Positions 23,576 to 32,346 of a stretch of 32,346 nt of DNA are shown piece after piece. Numbering within the stretch: the first letter of the stretch is position 1; each line of letters starts with the position of its first letter. The position numbers and the translations under genes were made by a program. Source of the stretch: Vicinamibacterales bacterium (GTDB lineage Bacteria; Acidobacteriota; Vicinamibacteria; Vicinamibacterales; Fen-181); the NCBI GenBank assembly GCA_036504215.1, contig DASXVO010000001.1:1-32346 (forward strand), given 5' to 3'. The notes below the pieces were generated by a model that saw only the letters and a list, made by a program, of their open reading frames with translations, was not told the origin of the DNA and searched no databases.

Positions 23576-26233
23576 TCACTCCTGACGCAAAATCGTGACC
23601 GGATCCACCTGCGCGGCCCTCCAGGCCGGGATCCCGGCGGCGACCACGAGCACCGCGGCGAGGGCGAGGCCGGCCGCACCGAGGCTGATCGGATCGGTGG
23701 GCGACACGCCGTAGAGCTGACTGCGCGCCGCCATCCCCAGCCCGATGGAGCCGAGCACGCCGACTGGCAGACCCACCACCAGAAGTCGGAGGCCCTGCAC
23801 GATGATGAGGCGGCGGACGTCTGCTGCGGTCGCGCCGAAGGCAAAGCGCACACCCATCTCGCGCTTGCGGCGGGACGCATTGTGCGAGACGACGCCGTAG
23901 AGGCCCATGCCGGCCAACAGAAGAGCCATCACGCCGAACAGGCAGAGCAGCGTGCTGCCGACTCGCTGCGCAAAGAAGGCGAAGCGCAGGAAGTCGGCCA
24001 TCGGTGCGGTCTCCGAGACGGCAAGCTCGGGGTCGACGGCGGCCATGGCCGACCGGACCAGCGGGGCCAGCGCCACGGGATCGCCGTTTGTTGCCTGGAC
24101 GTGCAGGTGCATCTCGGCCTCGAAGTGCTGCCGGTACGACAGGTAGAAGTACGGCTCGGTGTCTTCGTTGATCGAGAAGTTCTTGCTGTTCTTCACGATG
24201 CCCACCACCAGGACACGGCGCCGGTTGGAGGGAGTGAAGTTGCCCCCGATGGCGCTGCGCCCATTCCAGTACCGCTCCGCCATCGCCTGGTTGACGATCG
24301 CCACCAGTGGAGCGTCGGCCGTGTCGCGTTCGGCCAAGTCTCGCCCCTCTAGGAGCGTCATCGAGAGGGTTCGAAAGTAGTCTGGCGACACGATGTTGAA
24401 CCAGGCGCCGTAGGCGTCTTTGGTTGGCGGCTGGTAGCCGTCGACTGTCAGCGTTGTTCCGCCCCCGCCGAACGGGCTGAGGGCGACGGCGTGGGCGAGG
24501 CTGGCCGCGCGAACGGCGGGCAACGACCGCACGCGCTCGAGGAGGTGCTGGTAGAGTGCGGGACCCGAGACCTGGTTGTAGCTCTTCGGCAGGTTCAGCG
24601 ACGCAACCAGCACTGGGCGGCCATCGAACCCCGGCCGCAGGGAATCGGCGTTGAGGACGCTTCTGAGGAAGAGCGCGGCGCCGGCCAACAACATCATCGA
24701 CAGCGCGACCTGCGCGACGACGAGTCCTTGACGAAGCGGGGCACGTCCGGCGGCCGCCGTTGTACGAAACCCGCCCGCGTTCAGCCGTCCAGCCAGGTCG
24801 GTGCGCACACCGGTGAGCGCGGGAACGATGCCAATGGCGAGCACCGTGACGAGGGTGATCGCCCCCGCGAAGGCGAGCGCGGACCAGTCGAGGCCAACGG
24901 GGACGTGGATCGGCAACCCCATCGGCGGGATGAAGCCGGAGAGAGTGCCGACCATCGCCCGCGCGAGCGCGAGCCCCCCTGCGCCGCCCATCAAGCCGAG
25001 CAGCAGGCTCTCGGTGGCAAACTGCCGAACGAGACGGCCGCGGCTCGCCCCCAGCGACAAGCGAAGAGAGATCTCGTGCGCGCGGCCGAGACCGCGCACC
25101 ATGAGCAGGTTCGCGACGTTCGCACAGGCGAGCAGGAGCACGAGGCCGACAACCGCGGCGAGCACGGCCAGTACCGGACGAAGGACGGGTGCGGAGCCCA
25201 TGGGCGACTGCCACAGGGAGAAGAGCACGGGCCGGCGTCCCTCGTTGCCCGCCGGATCCTCGCGCTCAATCCGCCGACCGATCTCGAGGAACTCGGCCTG
25301 CGCCTGCTCGAGGGTGACGCCGGGCCGCAGACGTCCTCGCAGGGACAGCCAATGGTCCGATCGGGACTGCCGCTCGACGTCCGGCAGCAGTTGCGGCTGC
25401 ATCGTGATCGGCACCCAGAAGCTGAAGGCGACACCCGGAAAGTCACCGACGAATCCCGGCGGCGCGACGCCGATGACGCGGCATGGATGGCCGTCGAGCG
25501 TGACGCTGCGGCCGAGCACGGCGGGGTCGGCGTTGAATCGCCGCCGCCAGAGACCGTCGCTGAGGACGACCACCGCGCCAGTGCCGAAGGCGGCGGTCTC
25601 CTCGGGCAGGAAGCTGCGGCCGAGTGCAGGATGCACGCCGAGGAACGAGAAGTAGTTTCCGGAGACGATCGCACCGAACACCCGCTCGGGGCTCTGGCCG
25701 TCCGAGAGGATGACCCGGAGGAACCCCGAGGCGGCAACATCTGAGAACGCGTGGGTCGTTTCGCGGTAGGCGAGGTAGTCCGGGTAGGAGTTCGTCCCAA
25801 GGTGCCCGGTTCGGTCGCGCTCCGCGATGAGGAGGATCTCGTTCTGGCGTGCGACGCCTGGCATCGGTTCGAGCAGCGTGGTCCGGGCCCAACTGAAGAC
25901 GGTCGTCGTGGCGCCGATGCCGACGGCGAGCGTCAGCGCTACCACGACAGCGAAGCCAGGGGCTCGGCGTAGCAGGCGGGTCCCATAGCGGACATCGTGC
26001 ATGACATCCTCGAGCAGGCGGCCGCTCCGGACGTCGCGCACGCGCCCCTTCACCTGCTCGACGCCGCCCAACTCCAGGACCGCCCGTCGGCGCGCCTCGC
26101 CTGGCGCGAGGCCGGCTTCGCGGTGCTGCTCGCTCAGCAGATCGAGGGTGGCGGCCACCTCCTCGTCCAAGGCTCGCTCCACCGCATCGCGGTCAACCAG
26201 GTTCCGACAGAGACGTGCGACACGACGGAGCAT
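23576..26233 (-). CDS. ADOP-type MacB/FtsX permease, 885 aa (PadR-linked)
   Basis: Full-length orphan permease. Seen: N-terminal cytoplasmic extension (residues 1-80: DAVERALDEEVAATLDLLSE, ARRRAVLELGGVEQVKGRVR), helix 1 at about residues 92-118 (ALTLAVGIGATTTVFSWART), core 1 with LWRRRFNADPAVLGRSVTLD, helices at about residues 355-520 (VLLLACANVANLLMVRGLGR), core 2 containing ALFLRSVLNADSLRPGF and VAIVNQAMAERYWNGRSAIG, and the C-terminal FtsX block (LLCLFGVMALLLAGMGLYGV) ending IPAWRAAQVDPVTILRQE. ATG 26233 has AAAGGATCC just upstream. It lies 84 bases after its PadR gene, same strand. The role is presumably export or envelope stress related; the substrate is unknown. Confidence 0.95.
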   Translation of the reverse strand: MLRRVARLCRNLVDRDAVERALDEEVAATLDLLSEQHREAGLAPGEARRRAVLELGGVEQVKGRVRDVRSGRLLEDVMHDVRYGTRLLRRAPGFAVVVALTLAVGIGATTTVFSWARTTLLEPMPGVARQNEILLIAERDRTGHLGTNSYPDYLAYRETTHAFSDVAASGFLRVILSDGQSPERVFGAIVSGNYFSFLGVHPALGRSFLPEETAAFGTGAVVVLSDGLWRRRFNADPAVLGRSVTLDGHPCRVIGVAPPGFVGDFPGVAFSFWVPITMQPQLLPDVERQSRSDHWLSLRGRLRPGVTLEQAQAEFLEIGRRIEREDPAGNEGRRPVLFSLWQSPMGSAPVLRPVLAVLAAVVGLVLLLACANVANLLMVRGLGRAHEISLRLSLGASRGRLVRQFATESLLLGLMGGAGGLALARAMVGTLSGFIPPMGLPIHVPVGLDWSALAFAGAITLVTVLAIGIVPALTGVRTDLAGRLNAGGFRTTAAAGRAPLRQGLVVAQVALSMMLLAGAALFLRSVLNADSLRPGFDGRPVLVASLNLPKSYNQVSGPALYQHLLERVRSLPAVRAASLAHAVALSPFGGGGTTLTVDGYQPPTKDAYGAWFNIVSPDYFRTLSMTLLEGRDLAERDTADAPLVAIVNQAMAERYWNGRSAIGGNFTPSNRRRVLVVGIVKNSKNFSINEDTEPYFYLSYRQHFEAEMHLHVQATNGDPVALAPLVRSAMAAVDPELAVSETAPMADFLRFAFFAQRVGSTLLCLFGVMALLLAGMGLYGVVSHNASRRKREMGVRFAFGATAADVRRLIIVQGLRLLVVGLPVGVLGSIGLGMAARSQLYGVSPTDPISLGAAGLALAAVLVVAAGIPAWRAAQVDPVTILRQE

Positions 26234-26317
26234 GGCGGATCCTTTCGGGCAACCGACTGCACGGTGCGGCTACGGCGCGCAACGGACACAGCTAGCGTCG
26301 TCGGCTGGCGCGGCGGC

Positions 26318-26650
26318 TCACGCCGATTCCAGCGCGTCCTTCATCACCCTGGCCATCCGGTGCCAGTCCTCGGCTTCCGCCTCGAGACGCTGGCGCCCCC
26401 GAGCCGTCAGCCGGTAGTACTTGGCGCGCCGGCCGTTCTCGGAGGCGCGCCATTCGGCGCTCAGCCAGTTCCGCTCTTCCATGCGGTGCAGCGACGGAAA
26501 CAGCGACCCGAAGCTGACGCTGAAGGCCGCCCTCGTGATCTGTTCGATGCGGCGCGCGATGCCGACGCCGTGCAGCGGCTCCAGGGAGAGCGCCTTGAGG
26601 ATCAGCAGGTCGAGCGTGCCGCGCAGCATTTCGTTCCGAGGCAAGGTCAT
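26318..26650 (-). CDS. PadR-family regulator, 110 aa (acidobacterial type)
   Basis: Small winged-helix repressor. Seen: NEMLRGTLDLLILKALSLEP, then LHGVGIARRIEQITRAAFSV (recognition region), SFGSLFPSLHRMEERNWLSA and RRAKYYRLTARGRQRLEAEA. The length is typical. AAGAGGAG lies about six bases upstream of the ATG. First gene of the PadR-permease pair on the minus strand; a repeated palindrome just upstream is the likely operator and suggests autorepression. Confidence 0.95.
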   Translation of the reverse strand: MTLPRNEMLRGTLDLLILKALSLEPLHGVGIARRIEQITRAAFSVSFGSLFPSLHRMEERNWLSAEWRASENGRRAKYYRLTARGRQRLEAEAEDWHRMARVMKDALESA

Positions 26651-26661
26651 GAGACTCCTCT

Positions 26662-26701
26662 TATCGGAATACGATATCAGAGGTCATATCTGATTACGAT
26701 A
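26662..26701. promoter_or_regulatory. Candidate PadR operators, two copies 25 bases apart
   Basis: TATCG (26662-26666), five bases, CGATA (26672-26676) is a perfect inverted repeat. A second, one-mismatch copy TATCT (26687-26691), five bases, CGATA (26697-26701) lies 25 bases further from the gene. Both sit immediately upstream of the PadR start at 26650, in an AT-rich stretch that is unusual for this window. Confidence 0.55.
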
Positions 26702-26773
26702 GGAGACGAGTGGAAGTTCCGTGGTCCCAGACCGCCTGGATCCGCCTTCGGAACGGCGGCGAGGAGGACCGCG

Positions 26774-26881
26774 ATGACGATCCAGATGAAGTCGGACAAG
26801 GAAGCACGAACATCGAATCGTCTTCGCGCCGTGTTGGAGATGGACGACCTTCTTCGCCCTATGGACGGTCTGAAGGGATAG
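26774..26881 (+). CDS. Candidate small ORF, 35 aa, unknown
   Basis: ATG at 26774 is preceded by GAGGAGG about six bases away, one of the best ribosome sites in the window. The peptide begins MTIQMKSDKEARTSNRLRAV and ends LLRPMDGLKG. It is highly charged with no membrane segment. It is divergent to the PadR-permease operon and would share its operator region. I recognise no family. It may be a real small protein or the start of a decayed gene. Confidence 0.35.
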   Translation: MTIQMKSDKEARTSNRLRAVLEMDDLLRPMDGLKG

Positions 26882-27024
26882 AAGGTTCCGTCGGTCGTTC
26901 CGGCTACGCGGAGCCGGCCTCCGGCGCTTGCGCGCACACTCGACATCGACGCCGTTCGTGATCCCCCGGTTGAGCAGGCTCTCCTTGTGCGCGCGCCTCG
27001 GAGGTCGTGACGCCGCGGCGGGCG

Positions 27025-27552
27025 TCAGCGCGCGCGCGTTCGAGGTGGCGTCGGAGGGCGCTTGACGTCCGCCTCCGCCACGGCAGCGGCCGCCGTGGTC
27101 AGGTCCTCCGCCGAGATCGAGAACGCCCGCGCGAAGCCGCCGACGTAGCGAATGTCCGACGGAACGAGCCGAAGCAAGTGGAAATCGGCGAGGTCGAACC
27201 TGGGCTCGGCGCCAGGGAACCGCGCCAGGTAGGCAGACTTCGCTGCCGCGTACTCCTGGCTTCCCGGCCGCACGTGGCGGACCTCGCCGGTCAGCGTAAC
27301 GCGAGCCAGCAACTGCGGGTCGCCCTCCCCGGTGTCGGCCTCGCTCACGACGAGCGAGACCCGCGGGTCCTGCAGCAGGTTCCTCGTGTGCTGCGACAAT
27401 TCACTCACGAAGATCAGGAGTCCGCCCAGCGCCCGCTCCGGCGCGTACGCGACCATCGTGGCGAGCGGCACGCCCCGGTCCATCGTCGCAATGGCCGCCC
27501 ATCGCTCCGTCATGATCAGACGCGCGGCGTCGAGCTCGAAATCGGTTGGCAT
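27025..27552 (-). CDS. Pyridoxamine 5'-phosphate oxidase-like (HugZ-type) FMN-binding protein, 175 aa
   Basis: Split-barrel flavin- or heme-binding protein of the PNPOx-like superfamily. Seen: helix 1 DAARLIMTERWAAIATMD, then the barrel strands GVPLATMVAYAPERALGGLL and IFVSELSQHTRNLLQDPRVS (the characteristic LSxHTxNLxxDPRxSLxV motif), GDPQLLARVTLTGEVRHV, and a C-terminal domain with FHLLRLVPSDIRYVGGFARA, the usual GGFG/A-type ending. The length of about 175 matches the short HugZ/COG0748 form. GGGAG lies about seven bases before the ATG. It is a single gene. Activity may be heme- or flavin-dependent; not resolved. Confidence 0.93.
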   Translation of the reverse strand: MPTDFELDAARLIMTERWAAIATMDRGVPLATMVAYAPERALGGLLIFVSELSQHTRNLLQDPRVSLVVSEADTGEGDPQLLARVTLTGEVRHVRPGSQEYAAAKSAYLARFPGAEPRFDLADFHLLRLVPSDIRYVGGFARAFSISAEDLTTAAAAVAEADVKRPPTPPRTRAR

Positions 27553-27679
27553 GGTGCTCTCCCTGTCCGGGTTTCTGCCATTCTGACCGACGTCGAGCTT
27601 CGAGATCCACTCGAGCCGTGTCTACCCGCCCGCCTCCCGCCGCGCTCGCGGCCTGGCTTGACAGTCCCAGGCGCCGCTC

Positions 27680-27700
27680 ATATAGTCAGCGTGACTATAT
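27680..27700. promoter_or_regulatory. Candidate PadR operator, perfect palindrome
   Basis: ATATAGTCA (27680-27688), GCG, TGACTATAT (27692-27700): nine-base arms match perfectly around a three-base centre, ending 13 bases before the PadR ATG at 27714. The AT-rich right arm could overlap the -10 element. PadR proteins bind such sites to repress their own operon. Confidence 0.75.
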
Positions 27701-27713
27701 ATAGCCAGACTGC

Positions 27714-28050
27714 ATGACGATGACGACGTTCAGTGCCGAGTTGAAGAAGGGGGGGATGGAGATGCTCATCCTGTCCCTGCTCGAGGCGCGCCCGCGCCAC
27801 GGATACGAAATCGCGAAGCTGATCGAGTCGCGGTCGGGCGGCCAGCTGCACTTCGCGCTCGCGTCCGTCTACCCGGCGCTCCTGCGCCTGGAGGGCCGGG
27901 GCTACGTCAAGGGTCGCTGGGTCGAGGAGCCCGGCACGCGTGCCCGCTGCTTCTACCGGCTCACGGCCGCGGGCCGGAAGATGCTGGCGGCGCAACAAGA
28001 CACCTGGAAGGCCTACATTGCGGCGGTGGAGCAAATCATGGGAGGCGGCC

Positions 28051-28058
<8 letters not shown>
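27714..28058 (+). CDS. PadR-family regulator, 114 aa
   Basis: Winged-helix repressor. Seen: SAELKKGGMEMLILSLLEAR, PRHGYEIAKLIESRSGGQLH, FALASVYPALLRLEGRGYVK and RARCFYRLTAAGRKMLAAQQ. The ending EQIMGGGHA overlaps the start of the following permease gene by eight bases, indicating coupled translation. This PadR is of a slightly different subgroup from the other two (ASVYPALLRLE versus [11 protein letters not shown]). The perfect palindrome just upstream suggests autorepression. Its target permease is broken. Confidence 0.95.
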
Positions 28059-31008
<2,950 letters not shown>

Positions 31009-31894
31009 ATGCACCTCGACGACCTCAACGTGTTGGCGGCATTCCTCGCCGTAGCCGAGGAACGGAGCTTCACACGGGCAGCGAAGCGACTCGGCCTCTC
31101 GAGATCCGCGTTGAGTCACGCCGTGCGCGGGCTCGAAGAACGGATCGGCGTCCGGCTGCTCGCGAGGACGACGCGGAGCGTGGCGCCGACAGATGCCGGC
31201 GAACAGCTCATCTCACACCTGAGCCCGGCGCTCGCGGACGTTGGCGCGGTGTTGGAGCACATCGCCGGGCTGCGCGCCCGACCGGCCGGGACCGTTCGCC
31301 TCGTCGCGCCACGCCTCGCGGCGAAGATGCTCCTCGGCCCCAAGCTCGAGGAGTTCGCCCGTGGCTATCCCGATGTCGTGCTCCACATCACCACGGACGA
31401 TAGCCCCTTGGACCTCGTTGCCGGTCGGTTCGACGCGGGCATTCATCTCGGCGAGTTCATCGAACGCGACATGATCGCGGTCAGGGTGTCTCGCGACCAG
31501 CGCGCGGCGATTGTCGGCTCGCCCCGCTATTTCCAGTCGCACCCCAAACCGACATCGCCACGCGATCTCCCGGGGGCATCGCTGCATCAACATCCGCATG
31601 GGATCAGCCGGGGTGTATCGGTGGGAGTTCGACAAGGGCGACCAATCGCTGGTCGTCGGCGTGAACGGTCCACTGATCATCGACGACATGGACATGACGA
31701 TCCGTGCGGCGGTGGATGGGATCGGCCTGGCGTTTTCGCTCGAAGAGTACCTGACCCCGCAGCTCGCGAGCGGCGCACTCATCCGTGTGCTGGAGGACTG
31801 GTGCCCGCCGTTCGCGGGGTTCTTCCTCTACTACCCCAGTCGACGCCAGCAGCCGGCCGCACTGGCTGCGCTCATCGAAGCGCTGAGGCTTTAG
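31009..31894 (+). pseudogene. LysR-family regulator with one-base frameshift
   Basis: Paralogue of the LysR at 1627-2511. The first frame is good to about residue 185: an N-terminal helix-turn-helix (FLAVAEERSFTRAAKRLGLS, ARTTRSVAPTDAGEQL) and the effector domain as far as HPKPTSPRDL. After the five-G run at 31572-31576 the correct continuation (GHRCINIRMGSAGVYRWEFD) lies in the next frame and runs to RRQQPAALAALIEALRL at 31894. Removing one G gives 294 residues, exactly the length of the other LysR. It is either a true mutation or a sequence error; the second half is well conserved, which favours an error or a very recent event. It is divergent to the aldo/keto reductase operon. Confidence 0.9.
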
Positions 31895-32243
31895 CGAGGC
31901 GCACGGGCGATCTCGCCCTTCACGCAACGACCCGCCCCTTGGGAACAAAGGAGGCGAGCGCTCGCCTTTGCCCTGGAAACCAACGGCGAAGAGCGACGAG
32001 CTTGGGTCCAGGCCGTGGCGGGCAAAGGGCAAGAAGAGGGCAACGCCCGGTGATCGAGGGTGGGCAACGGGGCTCGCCTCGCAGAATGAGACCGTATTCT
32101 GCGCGTGACCGCTGCGACGCTCTGGATCACGGTTACAGCGAGATCAGTCGGTAACTGAGCGGTGTAAGTGTCGATGTGGTGGCTCGCCATGAGCGAGCAC
32201 CGCTTCGCGTCGGTCGAGGCAGGCGAGTCGAATGGCGCGCCCT
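31895..32243. other. Intergenic region after LysR, no gene seen
   Basis: A short hairpin, GGGCG (31905-31909) with CGCCC (31914-31918) and a four-base loop followed by TT, lies 11 bases after the LysR stop and may act as a weak terminator. The rest shows no gene; frames are Arg-rich and without motifs. Confidence 0.4.
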
Positions 32244-32287
32244 GCACCCCTCGACAGGCTCGGGGTGCCCTGAGCTTGTCGAAGGGC
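32244..32287. repeat. REP-like double palindrome
   Basis: Two adjoining hairpins: GCACCCC (32244-32250) with GGGGTGC (32262-32268), and GCCCT (32267-32271) with AGGGC (32283-32287). The inner sequences TCGACAGGCTC and GAGCTTGTCGA are related inverted forms. The first hairpin matches the element at 3259-3280. Confidence 0.65.
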
Positions 32288-32302
32288 AGGACTCGAACCT
32301 GC
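32286..32302 (-). pseudogene. tRNA T-arm fragment
   Basis: On the minus strand this reads GCAGGTTCGAGTCCTGC, a perfect T-arm (five-base stem, seven-base loop). It is identical to the T-arm at 2920-2936 but inverted. No anticodon arm is visible within the window on the 5' side, although the window ends 44 bases away, so a partial or split tRNA-like element cannot be excluded. Confidence 0.5.
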
Positions 32303-32346
32303 CCGCCTCCGCGCTTCGCGCTGCGGCGTGGTCTCGCCGTAGCTCG

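Noticed and set aside
22911-25214. 767-codon minus-strand frame running from the permease into the Ig-like fragment
   Set aside because: Only the part below 23576 resembles a protein family; the rest is a shadow of the permease in another phase, and there is no start for a fusion protein.

Overview
The window is about 32 kb of high-GC DNA that looks like an acidobacterial chromosome, most likely Vicinamibacteria or a close relative. The main evidence is five genes for large MacB/FtsX-type permeases of the acidobacterial duplicated orphan permease (ADOP) type. Three of them are paired with PadR regulators. A serine/threonine kinase with TPR repeats and a TonB-C-domain secreted protein also fit this phylum. 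The assignment is inferred from gene content; no rRNA or other marker gene is present.

Left end (1-2.5 kb): a minus-strand operon of cupin, 4-oxalocrotonate tautomerase-like protein and zinc alcohol dehydrogenase (cut by the window edge) lies divergent to a LysR regulator. From 2.5 to 3.7 kb there is no convincing gene, but there are tRNA 3'-end fragments and a palindromic repeat.

Centre-left (3.7-11.3 kb): two ADOP genes without a PadR partner. The second is followed by a secreted DUF4412-like protein and a TonB-C-domain protein, probably co-transcribed. A Fic gene fragment abuts the first ADOP. A decayed copy of the cupin-alcohol dehydrogenase module follows on the minus strand.

Middle (11.4-18 kb): a membrane-anchored kinase with a TPR tail, an outer-membrane-type protein whose start is disturbed by a probable indel, a secreted DUF2846-like protein, and a small DUF2442/DUF4160 pair whose second member has lost its middle.

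Right (18-32 kb): PadR plus ADOP (18.1-21.2 kb), an AAA/DUF4143 ATPase, an Ig-like domain fragment, PadR plus ADOP (23.6-26.7 kb), a PNPOx-like flavoprotein, and PadR plus a broken ADOP (27.7-29.2 kb). The broken ADOP runs tail to tail into a broken GNAT gene. Then come an NAD(P)-binding oxidoreductase and an aldo/keto reductase, divergent to a second LysR that is a paralogue of the first and carries a one-base frameshift. The last 450 bases carry a palindromic repeat and another tRNA T-arm.

Themes: (1) local regulator plus membrane-protein cassettes, each PadR with its own distinct candidate operator; (2) LysR-linked oxidoreductase modules in intact and decaying forms; (3) heavy gene erosion by deletion and rearrangement, often at ADOP 3' ends; (4) three frameshifts that would all be repaired by removing one G from a short G run, which may be sequence errors. 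I see no CRISPR array, complete transposase, phage gene or recognisable defence system.
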